Source: Ixodes scapularis (lineage: Eukaryota > Arthropoda > Arachnida > Ixodida > Ixodidae). Taken from it: a stretch of 64,000 nt of DNA. The number at the start of each line of letters is the position of its first letter. The first letter of the stretch is position 1. The stretch is from positions 20,585,085-20,649,084 of the forward strand of contig NW_024609839.1 in the NCBI RefSeq assembly GCF_016920785.2, read 5' to 3'. Below are positions 22,042 through 32,904 of the stretch, piece by piece. Position numbers and translations under genes: made by a program. Below the pieces are notes generated by a model. The model worked only from the letters and a program-made list of their open reading frames with translations, had not been told where the DNA came from and did no database searches.

Positions 22042-23483
22042 GTAAGTATAGATATTGTTTTTACCTTTGCTCGAACCCACCTTTAAGAAATGCACAGTTC
22101 GCATGTGTGCATCTCTCAATGCTTCTACAGTCGGCTGTTAATATTTGGAGTGCTCCAACTCTGTCAGCGCTAGTTTCTCTAGATTATGCAAATGGGATGC
22201 AACACTAAACCACATATGCTCTCGCAACAAACAGTGCTCTGCTGAAGCACGCACTGTGGAATCTACTCTGGCTTTATAATGCAGCACAAAATAGTTGACG
22301 CCAAGTATAGCTACTTTTGTGACTCCGTTTTACCAAAAGCTCTGCCGAAATTAACTTGCCACCTTATAGGTAGTGCAAAAGAACCTCGCGTGCCTAACCT
22401 GGAGAAGGGCATTTTTTTCATAGGTCAATTTTTTCTTAAACCAATACCTTCAGCCTCCTTGAAATGTTAACATCATGTGACACTCAGAAGAACAGTAAAC
22501 CCCTTAATGTTGGCGAACCTTTCATTTTCACGGCCTTTAATTTTGCGGAATTCAGTGACTGCGATTATGTCCTCTGTGACCGATTCGAGAAGAAATAGGG
22601 GCCACCAAGATAAGGGGGTTTTACTGTCCATCGGAGGAGAGAGGAAGTCACCTTTGTTTGTATGCAAGAGTAAAGCCAACAACAACAATCATGGTGCCGA
22701 CACTTTGTGAGCCTATCTGTGTCTATTGAATGATATCAATTTTGTTTTTGTTCGTTAAAAATTGTTGCCTGTCCACTGTGGGATGTCGTCTTCAACACGA
22801 GCAGTGGTTTTCCTCTGAAGCAGGCAGCATGGACGCGTGCCGCAGCACAACATAGTTTATTTGCAGGTGGTACCGCAGTTTGAAGGATGGTTCGCACAAT
22901 ATGGGGGAATCGCAATTCAATGTTCTACCTCGGGCGTAGACAAGATTTGCTCATTCTAAATCATTTTGTCTACAAATCGGGAACTTGCAACGAATGTACC
23001 CGCATGGTTGGAAGGGCCAGACAAGCCTTGCGAGCGCTTCGTTTTCTAGCCTCTCAGTCCTGAACCTACTCACGCACCACATGTGTAGATGTTCCGCTAC
23101 GTGGGAGCACTTATTTGGAAAATGGTGAATGGCAACTGTTGTTATCTTTAAGGTGGACTGCTAATTTGCAGTACTTTTCCTCACTTAAAAATATGTCTTA
23201 CTAAAAATATGTAGTATAGCCGATGACAAAATGAGAATGGCTGGGCGTCCTCCAGCACATGCTTGTGCTTTTCACCCCGCTTTAGACAGATGTGCTCGCT
23301 CCAGGCTCATCAGGCGCTGAAACGTCATCGAAGGTAGCAGACGGGCTGGAGGTCGAACAACGGAGACTTCTCCCTGCCTTTCTGATGGTGTCAGTGACCA
23401 TGTACTTCTATACTCTAACTTAGCTTAACCTGCACAGAGCTGAGTAGAATAGGCTTGGCAAGTGCCCTTATTGCATATGCATT
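22042..23483. other. No gene recognised
   Basis: About 1.4 kb with ordinary base composition and no recognisable protein, RNA or repeat structure. If the exon at 21856-22041 is real, this would be the left part of its downstream intron, into which the LINE at 23.5 kb inserted. Confidence 0.4.
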
Positions 23484-23495
23484 TGTACAGCTGAG
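23484..23495 (+). repeat. Target-site duplication, left copy
   Basis: TGTACAGCTGAG occurs here and again at 29633-29644, immediately outside the 5' and 3' ends of the LINE. The last five bases (CTGAG) also occur at the start of the second 5'UTR subrepeat, so the true duplication could be as short as TGTACAG. Confidence 0.85.
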
Positions 23496-24138
23496 CCCCG
23501 CAGGGGGCACCTGTGAAAGCAGGTGTTTGGAGAGTGGCGTCTCCACGGACCCTGAGCCCCGCAGGGGGCGCCTGCACCTTAGGTGCTAGGTGCTTGGTGA
23601 GTAGCGTCACCACGGACCCCAGCCACGTTGGCTACATAACGGACCCTGAGTAACAAGTGGGTAAGACCCACCCACGTCTGGCTGTGCGTGGCGAGCCCGT
23701 GTCCAGGGAAAAGGGCATCCTGGTGGTTGAGCTGAGCCCGGGGTAGGTTTGGACCCTTCGGGGCCCCCCGGGCGAGGCAACACACAACTTTGGCCCCTGC
23801 TTCCTGTAGACGGGAGTCCTGGTAAGGCCCGGCCAGGATGATTCAGTCTAGTCGCCTTTTCTTCTACTATCCCCTCCAATCTTTTACCTTCACCTTTCCT
23901 GCTCCCTTTATTTCTCTCTCATTTCTCTTCCTCCTTTTCACCCCTCTTTGGCGGCAAGGGCTAACCTTGGGTGGCAATAGACCTCTGTCTTGACCCACAC
24001 TTGGGTATAGTTTCCCGGCAGCACTGTTAGCGTAACGTCTCCAGCCAAGCCCTTCTTGTTATGGTGCGTTACCTAACCCCTTGTTGGGCTCGGTGGTGGG
24101 CGGTGCACCGCGGATTCTGAACATTCTTTGCCCCTCTT
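23491..24138 (+). promoter_or_regulatory. LINE 5'UTR with two tandem subrepeats
   Basis: Two tandem units of about 60-66 bases, 23491-23551 and 23552-23618, each start CTGAGCCCCGCAGGGGGC and end in CACCACGGACC or CTCCACGGACC. GCCCCGCAGGGGGC is itself a near-palindrome. I-type LINEs carry an internal promoter at their 5' end, so these units are the likely promoter, by analogy. The rest of the leader is pyrimidine-rich in its middle. The last 200 bases are conserved in the fragment at 37805-37987. Confidence 0.6.
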
Positions 24139-25644
24139 ATGGCACCCCTCCGTTCTAAACCCTCTGATCGGCCCCTGAAAAGGGGTCGGACCGAAGTAAA
24201 ACTGAATGATAAGTCTTCACCGGTACAGAACACTTTTAGCCGATTCCTTGTTATGCACTCTGAACAAGACGAAAAACCTCTTGCGAAGTTGTCACCTTTT
24301 CTGATCGCAAAAACCCTAGAAACCCTTGTAGGCAAAAACTTCAAAGCAAAGAAGCTAGTATCTGGTGACTTGCTTGTTGAAGTGGAAAATGGCACACAGA
24401 GTGCTGCCCTCTTGGACCTAAACAAGATTTCTGAGTATAGAGTCTCCGTCACTCCACATCGAACTCTAAATAATTGCCAAGGAGTAATTTCCGAGGATGA
24501 TTTGCTAGAGTCAAGTAACGAGGAGATTTTGGAAGGTCTTTCCAGTCAAGGAGTAACGGCAGTACGACGAATCCTGCTTCGTAAAGACGGAAACGAGCGA
24601 CCAACAAAACATATTGTACTTACATTCTCTTCCACTGTGCTGCCTCAAAGTATCAAGGCGGGCTACCTCCACTGTAAGGTGCGCCCATACGTCCCGAACC
24701 CGAGACGCTGCTTCAAGTGTCAACGGTTTGGTCATGGCTCTGCCACCTGCCGCGGAAAGACAACCTGCGCAAAGTGTGCATGCACAGACCACCCAACAGA
24801 TACGTGTGGCAGCTCAACCCCTAAGTGCATCAACTGCACTGGTTCCCATCCTGCTTACTCGCGATCATGTCCAAAGTTTAAAGAGGAGAAAGAAATTTTA
24901 ACCTTAAAAACAAAGGAAAACTTGAGCTACCATGAGGCACGAAAACGCTTTTCGTTCCTTCAAGGAGGAACATACGCCGAGGCGGCCGTCAGGGGGACTA
25001 GGTCGCTGTCAAAGGCATCAGTGGGTACCCAGTATAGTCTTCGAGACACTGAGTGCCCACCCAGTCCCCTCACCCCTACAGAGACTTCTGTGGGATCTGA
25101 GACGCCTGAGGCCCCACAGAAGCTCACGAAGTCCAAGGCGTTTCCGCAACGCCTGGCCCCGAAGGTTCGGGTGGTGCTTGACCCCACCCGTTCCCAAGTC
25201 CGAAAGGGATCCCCTCCTTCCTCTGCACAGGGGGTGGAGGAGGCCATGGAGGTCAATGTCCCATTCACCGAGGGTAGCATGGAAACTGCCACCCCTGTGC
25301 CTTCATGCTCGAAGGCAGGCAATGTTTCCTCTGCACCCCAAAAAAAATCAGCGCAGGCATCCCAGGTGCCTGCCGGCTCGTCAGGCAGAGGCCGGGCACA
25401 GCCCACTCGCCTGACCGACAATGCGAGAAAGCCGGGTCACTCTGACGAGGCAGTCTCGTTGAGGGGCCCAGAGGTATCAACGGAAGAGAAAATGGAAGAG
25501 GCCGGTCTAGCTTCAGATGACGACTTGCTTCCTTCGGGAGCGGAGTCCTTGTCGTCTTCCGCGGGTGAGCCCGCAGAACGACAGAAAGACAATGCTAGAA
25601 AGAAAAGAAATATTCCTCGGATTTTAGCTCCGAAAGAAAATTAG
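24139..25644 (+). CDS. LINE ORF1: gag-like RNA-binding protein
   Basis: A 501-residue nucleic-acid-binding protein expected to coat the LINE RNA. The N-terminal 170 residues contain EKPLAKLSPFLIAKTLE, SVTPHRTLNNCQGVIS and RRILLRKDG, a fold conserved in ORF1 of I/Jockey-type elements. Three CCHC knuckles follow at about residues 191-204 (CFKCQRFGHGSATC), 210-223 (CAKCACTDHPTDTC) and 230-244 (CINCTGSHPAYSRSC). EKEILTLKTKENLSYHEARK comes next. The last 220 residues are Ser/Pro/Lys-rich and probably disordered, ending in a basic tail. The ATG is supported by the aligned start in the fragment whose ATG lies at 37804. No lesions. The stop is 126 bases before the ORF2 ATG, so ORF2 needs reinitiation or another start mechanism. 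Confidence 0.92.
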   Translation: MAPLRSKPSDRPLKRGRTEVKLNDKSSPVQNTFSRFLVMHSEQDEKPLAKLSPFLIAKTLETLVGKNFKAKKLVSGDLLVEVENGTQSAALLDLNKISEYRVSVTPHRTLNNCQGVISEDDLLESSNEEILEGLSSQGVTAVRRILLRKDGNERPTKHIVLTFSSTVLPQSIKAGYLHCKVRPYVPNPRRCFKCQRFGHGSATCRGKTTCAKCACTDHPTDTCGSSTPKCINCTGSHPAYSRSCPKFKEEKEILTLKTKENLSYHEARKRFSFLQGGTYAEAAVRGTRSLSKASVGTQYSLRDTECPPSPLTPTETSVGSETPEAPQKLTKSKAFPQRLAPKVRVVLDPTRSQVRKGSPPSSAQGVEEAMEVNVPFTEGSMETATPVPSCSKAGNVSSAPQKKSAQASQVPAGSSGRGRAQPTRLTDNARKPGHSDEAVSLRGPEVSTEEKMEEAGLASDDDLLPSGAESLSSSAGEPAERQKDNARKKRNIPRILAPKEN

Positions 25645-25770
25645 CTGAACTATATATAGGTATCTTTTTTACTTTTTTATACGTTTTTAGGAGATTTCAC
25701 TAAAAGGCAGCCACACCGATATTTTTACGCACTTTTGCCCACAACTTTTTATCGATTTTAAATAATTTTT

Positions 25771-28700
25771 ATGGGTCATCTTTCTTTTATGCAATGGAAC
25801 TGTCGAGGTCTCCTACGCAACATTGATGACATTAGTTTTTTTCTTAGTGAGCTACGACCGATAGCTCTGGCTTTGCAGGAGACTCATTTGAATTCCAGTC
25901 ATACAAATGTTTTACGGTCCTATCACACTTTTCGTAAAGACCGCCCATCATCTCATTCAGCCGGTGGTGTGGCAGTTGTTGTGCAGAGAGGGGTGGCATG
26001 TGCCGAGGTGCCCCTGGACACTCCGCTCGAGGCAGTGGCTGTGAGGGTTCTGATCGACCGGTTAATCACCGTTGTTTCATTGTACCTTCCGCCACAGATC
26101 ACAGTGCACATGCGTGAACTTCAAAAGCTCATTGCCCAACTACCACAACCCTTTTTAATATTAGGCGATTTTAATGCTCATCACACCATGTGGGGCAGTG
26201 CACGAGTTGACTCACGTGGAGAACTCATAGAACGACTTTTATTGTCATCGAATCTTTGTCTTTTAAACACGAAATCTCCAACCTTTTTTAGTGATGCTCA
26301 TAACTCCTTCACCTGCATCGATTTATCTTTATCATCGCCCTCTCTGCTTCCTTGTTTTTCTTGGAAGGTTTTAGAAAACCCATTAGGGAGCGACCACTTC
26401 CCGATTGTCGTAGAGAGCCTAGCTGCTGTGTGTATTCTTTTAGAATGTACGCCGAGATGGCGCCTTGACAAAGCGGATTGGGAACTCTTTTGCTCATCTG
26501 CAACATTTGATATTTCTTTATTATCAGTCTTGTCTCCAGATGATGCTACAGCCTATGTTACTAAGAAGATAATTGAGGCTGCAGAACAATCTATTCCTCG
26601 CACCTCTGGGAAATTACCAAAAAAGTGCAGGCCCTGGTGGACTGAAGAATGTTCCACGACAATGAAGAAACAAGACAAAGCTTGGGGCATATTTCGACGG
26701 TACCCCACCGTAAATAACAAGATTGAATTTAAAAGGCGAAAAGCTCAAGCCCGCTGGACTAGAAGGCAAGCAAAAAAGAAATCGTGGACGAAATATGTCT
26801 CCTCACTGAACAGCTTTGTCCCCGCAAAGGAGGTGTGGGACCGTTATCGCAAAATCAAAGGGGATTACCGCTGTTTTATTATCCCTCCATTGTTCAAGAA
26901 TGTCCCCACATCACTGAAAGACTTGGGCAATACTCTTGGCGTTCACTTCCAGAGCGTTTCGAGTTCTGAAAACTACAGTGCCACATTTAAACAGTTTAAA
27001 ATGAAAGCAGAATGCGAGCGAATAGTTATGTCGGGGGCAACCTCTACACCATACAACCAGCCCTTTACGCTCCGTGAACTGGAGTTGGCTCTTGACATCA
27101 GGAAACAGTCTGCCCCAGGCCCTGATTTCATCCACTATGAGATGCTTCGTAGGCTGCCCCTACAACATCTGCTTAGTTTTTTCAACCTTCTCTGGGAAAA
27201 AGCTTACTTCCCTGAATCCTGGAAAAGAGCACATGTTATACCCCTCTTGAAAGCTGGCAAAGACCCCTCTCTTTGCTCGAGCTACCGCCCGATTGCCCTT
27301 ACGAGCTGCCTTGGTAAGACGTACGAAAGACTTATCAACAAACGGCTGGTGTTTTTTCTTGAAGAACAAAACTTATTTGATAACAATCAGTGTGGTTTCC
27401 GCCAAGGCCGGTCTACTCTAGATCACCTCGTGCGCCTCGAGACGAGAATCCGGGAGGCTTTTGTAAAGAGGCAGCACTGTGTGTCTGTATTTTTTGACCT
27501 GGAGAAGGCGTACGACACGACCTGGAGATATGGAATCATGCGAGACCTTTATGCCTGCGGAGTACGGGGCCGCATGTTGCGTTGTATAAAAGCTTTTCTG
27601 ACTGGGCGGACCTTTCAGGTTCGACTAGGTACCACATTATCAGACACATTTGTTCAAGAAAATGGGGTTCCTCAGGGGGGCATCCTGAGTGTCACATTAT
27701 TTGTTTTAAAGATTAACACCCTAGCTCAAATACTGCCACCTTCCATTGAACACTCATTGTATGTCGACGACCTACAGATATCATTTTCCTCTTGTAATCT
27801 GTCCAGCTGTGAACGCCAGCTGCAGCTAGCAATTAATAAGATCAGTAAGTGGGCCGACGAAAATGGCTTCAGGTTTTCATCCGGAAAAACGGTGTGCGTT
27901 CCATTTTCTCTTCGACGAGGGCTGTCTCTTGAGCCAGTGTTGGAATTGAACAGAGCACCTATACCAGTTAAAGCCGAGCATAAGTTTCTGGGAGTCATAT
28001 TTGATAAGAAATTGAATTTTATCTCTCACTTAAAGGAATTGAAACAAAAGTGCCTGAAATCCCTAAACATCTTGAAAATTTTGTCACATAAAACTTGGGG
28101 TTCTGACAGACTATGCCTGCTACGCTTGTATAACGCTTTGGTACGATCCCGTCTTGATTATGGTGCCGTTGTGTACAACTCAGCGCGACCATCCTCCCTG
28201 AAGATGTTGGACCCAATACACCACCTTGGCTTGCGCCTTGCTACGGGTGCATTTCGGACATCGCCTGTTTTAAGCTTGTACGCGGACTCTCACCAGATGC
28301 CCCTTTCCAAACGACGGCAGTACCTGGGCTTGAGCTATACTTCCAGGATTTTGTCTAATCCTCACCATCCAACCTTTTTTGCTCTCCAGCAATCTCAATT
28401 TGCTCGCCTTTTTGAAAATAAACCAAGCATTGTGCGGCCATTGAGCTTTCGTGTTCACAGTGATCAGTCATCTCTCGGTCTCGACCTTCATGGCATTAAC
28501 CTTCTCCAAGAAGCCGAGAGTATTCCCCCTTGGAAAATGCTTCCAGTATCATGCGACTGGTCATTCACACGGTATAGCAAGCATAATGTCTCCCCTCTGC
28601 TTATTCAACAAGAATTTCTTGGCTTACAGAATAAATATGACGACTATACTCAATTTTATACAGATGGCTCCAAGACTTTTTCTGCAGTGGGATCGGCTGT

Positions 28701-29481
28701 TTATTCTGAGGTTTTCATACAGGCCCAGCGGCTTAGCTGCATGGCTAGTATTTTTACTGCGGAGCTATATGGTGTTCTCCTTGCAATTGAGTATATCACC
28801 ACCAGCAAAACAATGAAGGCAATTCTTTTTGTAGACTCCCAAAGTGTCATCGTTGCTCTTTGCTCTGTAAGAGATACAAAAAACATGCTCGCTAAGCTAA
28901 TACGCTATAAAATCAATTGCTGCTTAGAGCGTGGGTTTGTTATCAAATTCTGCTGGATCCCAAGCCATGTTGGGATCAAAGGCAATGAGAAAGCAGACCA
29001 GCTGGCTACCTCCGCAAGCAATCTCCTAGAAATCCGACGGGGGATACCCTTTCAAGATATCAAACCCCTCCTTAGGAAAGCTCTCCTCGATGCTTGGCAA
29101 TCTGAGTGGAACCTAGAGAGTGCAAATAAGCTGCATGCTATTAAGCCAGTTTTGGGGTTGTGGGAGAATTCATCTCGTAAAAACCGTTTTCATGAGGTTC
29201 TCTTGTGCCGTCTTAGAATCGGCCACACCTTCCTGACTCACGGACATCTTCTTTGTGGAGAAGACGCTCCAAGCTGCGAGCATTGCGGTGAACCTTTGAC
29301 AATTTTGCATATTTTGTGTTCTTGTCCAGGCTTTGAGCAGAACCGGCTTGCCTGTTTTCCAGAGCTTTTTACATATCAGATTCCTTTCCATCCAACACTT
29401 TTGTTAGGCGAGCATCCCATCGTTCCATTCAATCGGGTCCTCAACTTTTTGCAAGCAAGTGGCCTTCTACACAAAATTTAA
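25771..29481 (+). CDS. LINE ORF2: endonuclease, reverse transcriptase, RNase H
   Basis: A 1236-residue polyprotein that nicks target DNA, copies the LINE RNA and removes it. The apurinic-type endonuclease (residues 1-230) has QWNCRG, LQETHL (E37), GDFNAHH (D133, N135) and GSDHFP (D208, H209). RT spans about 430-800: SYRPIALTSCLGKTYE, FFDLEKAYD (D576), ENGVPQGGILSVTLF and YVDDLQIS (D666, D667). RNase H, about 955-1085, has TDGSK (D965), FTAELYG (E998), VDSQS (D1022) and HVGIKGNEKAD (D1076). A C-terminal CCHC knuckle starts at C1169 (CEHCGEPLTILHILCSC). The reading frame is open throughout and its length is usual for I-type LINEs. The ATG lies just upstream of the endonuclease core, with no earlier in-frame alternative needed. 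Confidence 0.95.
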   Translation: MGHLSFMQWNCRGLLRNIDDISFFLSELRPIALALQETHLNSSHTNVLRSYHTFRKDRPSSHSAGGVAVVVQRGVACAEVPLDTPLEAVAVRVLIDRLITVVSLYLPPQITVHMRELQKLIAQLPQPFLILGDFNAHHTMWGSARVDSRGELIERLLLSSNLCLLNTKSPTFFSDAHNSFTCIDLSLSSPSLLPCFSWKVLENPLGSDHFPIVVESLAAVCILLECTPRWRLDKADWELFCSSATFDISLLSVLSPDDATAYVTKKIIEAAEQSIPRTSGKLPKKCRPWWTEECSTTMKKQDKAWGIFRRYPTVNNKIEFKRRKAQARWTRRQAKKKSWTKYVSSLNSFVPAKEVWDRYRKIKGDYRCFIIPPLFKNVPTSLKDLGNTLGVHFQSVSSSENYSATFKQFKMKAECERIVMSGATSTPYNQPFTLRELELALDIRKQSAPGPDFIHYEMLRRLPLQHLLSFFNLLWEKAYFPESWKRAHVIPLLKAGKDPSLCSSYRPIALTSCLGKTYERLINKRLVFFLEEQNLFDNNQCGFRQGRSTLDHLVRLETRIREAFVKRQHCVSVFFDLEKAYDTTWRYGIMRDLYACGVRGRMLRCIKAFLTGRTFQVRLGTTLSDTFVQENGVPQGGILSVTLFVLKINTLAQILPPSIEHSLYVDDLQISFSSCNLSSCERQLQLAINKISKWADENGFRFSSGKTVCVPFSLRRGLSLEPVLELNRAPIPVKAEHKFLGVIFDKKLNFISHLKELKQKCLKSLNILKILSHKTWGSDRLCLLRLYNALVRSRLDYGAVVYNSARPSSLKMLDPIHHLGLRLATGAFRTSPVLSLYADSHQMPLSKRRQYLGLSYTSRILSNPHHPTFFALQQSQFARLFENKPSIVRPLSFRVHSDQSSLGLDLHGINLLQEAESIPPWKMLPVSCDWSFTRYSKHNVSPLLIQQEFLGLQNKYDDYTQFYTDGSKTFSAVGSAVYSEVFIQAQRLSCMASIFTAELYGVLLAIEYITTSKTMKAILFVDSQSVIVALCSVRDTKNMLAKLIRYKINCCLERGFVIKFCWIPSHVGIKGNEKADQLATSASNLLEIRRGIPFQDIKPLLRKALLDAWQSEWNLESANKLHAIKPVLGLWENSSRKNRFHEVLLCRLRIGHTFLTHGHLLCGEDAPSCEHCGEPLTILHILCSCPGFEQNRLACFPELFTYQIPFHPTLLLGEHPIVPFNRVLNFLQASGLLHKI

Positions 29482-29632
29482 GTACTGCATTTTCTGTTCA
29501 CCATAAATATATAAAACATCAGCTTCATGTATGCTCTCAATTACCATTACTGTGGGTCGCATTAGTCTTGTAGTCTGGCGCAGCATGGCCTTCGTCGCTT
29601 TTGCGCCATTAAACCATTAATCATCATCATCA
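29482..29632 (+). mobile_element. LINE 3'UTR and ATC-repeat tail
   Basis: A 150-base 3'UTR ends TTTTGCGCCATTAAACC, then ATTAATCATCATCATCA. The terminal ATC repeat takes the place of a poly(A), as in I-type elements, and directly meets the right-hand target duplication at 29633-29644. Confidence 0.85.
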
Positions 29633-29644
29633 TGTACAGCTGAG

Positions 29645-32600
29645 GCACTTTCTAAATCAAGAACATTGTGTACCTTACCTTCAAAAATACATCATTTTGG
29701 GGGTGCAAAAGGAATTGTAAGGCATATTTTTGTTTGTATTGTCCTATTACGCATCGACTCCTTCAACTTAATGCGGAGTCGACCCAGCCTCTTGAAAAAT
29801 TTAATGCTTGCCAGGTAATTGTTTTGCATTTAGTTGATATATCAGTATTCAGTTAGGTATCCCAAGTCATTAGTCGTTGAGGTGGAGTCTCTCTTTAAGT
29901 CAGTCATGTTTAAGTCATAGAAATGCTTGTCAAATAATGGCACTGTCGAGGACATGTATTCAGCTCGAACAATCGCTGGGCACAAGCTGGTCGTGTGGTT
30001 ACAGGCAGCAAATTCATCCCGGTTGGAACGTCCTATTTCGCAATGTAGCTGCAGACTAAATGAGGGCCCCACTCATAAACGTCTATACTTTTAGTCTCTT
30101 TAAGCTGGACCACTTTTGAAACTACAAGCCTTTGCAGCAAAAACAGCATGACGCATGATTATAAGCTCGACGTACCATGGCGTCCAACTAGAAGGTCACA
30201 TGGCTTGCTTTGTGCACTGAATTTGCAAGGATGGCTTGAAGCTTCTGTCGTGGTTAACTTTAAGCTGAGATAGTTTAAAATAATGCTCTCAGTTTTTAGT
30301 GTTGCCCGGCATGGTTAACAAGTTGGTGATATAGCGCTGCATTGAAAAGTCTGTGCATTCATGACTGTATCACCTTATGAATGCAAGCTACCTATTAAAC
30401 CCTTCGTTTTTCAGAGAAATGAAATGCACTTTGCTTCCAATTGCACCCGCTTCTGTAACTTCATGGTATGAAGCACCTTATGGCTGCAAGCTCTGACCGA
30501 TCTTGTTCTGTGGTCTGCGCAGGCCCATATGAGGGAGTCACTCCGAGAGCCTCACCAGAGTTTCCTGCCCGTGGTCGTTCTAAATGTTTTTGTTGTAGGT
30601 ATGCATCCTTTCTGTCTTTCCCTTAATTGTACTCAAACGTCTTCTTTTCATTGTCGCCGATTTGCCTCAAAATTGGTTAAGCACACAAATGCACGCTGTA
30701 CAACTGTATTGTACATATTTTTCCAAGGTAACTTTTCTTTGCCAAAGTTAGATTTTTTTATGAAGGTTAGTCTTTTTTGTTTTTATTTTCAAATTTATGT
30801 GAGTTTCCATGGGCAACACTAAAACGTTATGCCAGAAGCAAGGACAAGTTCACTGCTCTAATTTGTTCTCAACTGATTGCAAGAAATTTCGTTAATGTCG
30901 TAAAACCTCCTTCCAGCGCTTGCTTTGCAGCATAAAAAAAAAATTATACAGAGGACATACTCTGTTTCTTAAACTGCTTGCTCATTCTGCAGGTCTGCCT
31001 GCCATAGATGTCGTGCTACTGGAGAGCAGGCGAATTCGATTGCTGGTTTTGCCATTGCTTTTTTTTTTTTTAGACGTTGTCTTAGTAGTTCTTGTAAATT
31101 TGGAGATTTTCCTAAAAAGCAAGCCGGGAAGAATATTTAGTTTAGTTAGGAAGCTGAAAATAATGATTTAGTACCCCTTTGTCACTAAAATAGATACTGT
31201 GTGCCGCTGTTAGTGTCAAGCCGAGATCCACGCTTTTTTGGCATTTTGCTCAGAGTGGTACCCATTCTTATTCGTTAGCCTCTTGGTGTGCCAACTAAAC
31301 TCTTTGTATACAGACACCTGCCCTCTGCTGGTACACTCTACCCTCATGTTCAGCGAGTGTATGAACCGGAGTTGTATCCACAGTCGACACTCGCTGAGCA
31401 CGAGGGTAGGAAAATCTTTCCATTGCAGCAGAGCCATATATGGGGAGAGTCTGGCAGTCTATGATTTCGCTGCCGTAACGTCTCCCTTCCGAGTGAGCTG
31501 ATCAACCCGCGGCACAGAGCAAGAGGCGTGAGCGCATGCGCGTGAACTCTAGGCTGCTCCCAGCTGAGCGGGGAGGGCCGCCATTTTCATTCATTCGCCC
31601 GGCATGGGATCGATATTCAAATTTCGGTTCTTTCCTTTTATTTGGCAGGCTCTGGCAATAAAATGATATAGTGTTATTCCTCGGTGGCTTAAAAACCTAA
31701 AGAAAGAAGTTCCTCCATGTTTGAACGCACTTTTATTTAGGCAAAAAAAATAAATAAGCCCGTAGCAGATGACACGTAGCCTCAACAGTGCTCCGTGCAG
31801 ACAGCTTTGCGTCAAAATGGTGGTCGTCTCCTCTTTGTTTCTCTGCTGCCTTCTCTCTCCCTCCTTCGGCGTTCTCCTCCCTTTCCTCCTCTCCGGCGCC
31901 TTCGTTGCCACACCCGCTGGCTAAACTCTCCCACTATACGGCTTTGCATTGCAGTAGTAGTTTTATTTGTAGTCTTTACAGTTGAATGTGAATATTTGAC
32001 AGAAGTCTCAGGTTGGGGCGAAAGGGGGTTAAATGAATGCATTTGATCATTCACCTAAATTCGGTACCCATCATTTTAACGCCTACGTAGCTTTGTCCTG
32101 GGGGGTGACTATGACTAAAATAAGAGGATCTATGTGGTGATCACGAAAGAATATGCTAGCCATTCTAATGTAGCTCTGCCAAGCACTTGATTGTGATTTG
32201 TTTTTATTTTCAGCTACTTGGGTTCCTCAAGATCTGGAGATCCTAGTGGCCACAAGCTTGGACTCAATCTTTTTCTGTGGTCTGGGCAGGACCATGGGGG
32301 AGGTAATCCCAGCAACAAGAGCATCGCAGTATCTCCCTGGCTGTGACTTTCGGTCTGCGTCACGACAGGGGAGTCCTCGTGCCACCAGGTGTTAGGTATG
32401 ACACTTGAAATAAGCATTTTTCTTACCTATTAATAGAACAGCAAAAGCACTACTAAGCCTAAAATGAAAAAAAAACATATTCAAATCTTGGGTTGGATGA
32501 AATTCCAATCACAAAAAGGAGTCTGCAGACATGATTAACATGTGAACTTAAAGCCCGCGGATGTAGGTTCGACGGTGTCACAGAAATAACGTCCCGCAGA

Positions 32601-32904
32601 TCTCCTTGCTCGTGCTATACCCAAACAAATTCTTAAAATAATCATTGTGTTTCGTTGGTGTCATCAATCTTATGTCCCTACCACACTCACCAGTCGGGAC
32701 ATGTGAAATATAAAAAAACAGGAACTTGCACATTGTCAGCTCTGCAAAGATTTATATAGTAAACAGAGCATAGCACGTTCAGCTTAAGAAAAAAATTCAG
32801 TGCAGGCCTATATTCATGGTTCACATATGTGTAATTGCTCTTTATAATGAAGTGAAAACTGCTTAAGTTGTGGCCCACTACAGGCTTTCTATTAGTGTTA
32901 AAAA
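29645..32904. other. No firm gene; possible exons and a hairpin
   Basis: About 3.3 kb of mostly AT-rich sequence. 32213-32394 starts after TTTTATTTTCAG and ends at GTGTTAG|GTATG, as an exon might, but its open frames show no known domain. TTCTGTGGTCTG.GCAGG is shared by 30505 and 32270, suggesting an old repeat. CpG-rich sequence with GGCCGCCATTTTC at about 31575 resembles a YY1-type promoter site. A pyrimidine-rich tract spans 31825-31895. Confidence 0.3.
31338..31409. repeat. Hairpin, 23-bp arms, 26-nt loop
   Basis: Left arm 31338-31360 and right arm 31387-31409 (CTACCCTC.TG.TCAGCGAGTGT) match in 21 of 23 positions. The similarity continues weakly outward through CTCTGCTG. It is either a tiny foldback element or a structured RNA; the sequence does not decide. 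Confidence 0.6.

Larger units (their letters stand above)
23496..29632 (+). mobile_element. Full-length I-superfamily LINE with intact ORFs
   Basis: A complete 6.1-kb non-LTR retrotransposon: a 640-base 5'UTR, ORF1 (501 aa), a 126-base spacer, ORF2 (1236 aa) and a 150-base 3'UTR ending in an ATC repeat, flanked by a 12-base direct duplication. No stop or frameshift breaks either ORF and all catalytic residues I can check are present. The element therefore may be recent and mobilisation-competent. Two other copies of the same superfamily (4691-6950 and 13497-18610) and a split 5' fragment (37541-42812) occur in this window. Domain content (EN, RT, RNase H, gag-knuckle ORF1) points to the I superfamily; the exact clade needs a tree. 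Confidence 0.93.
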
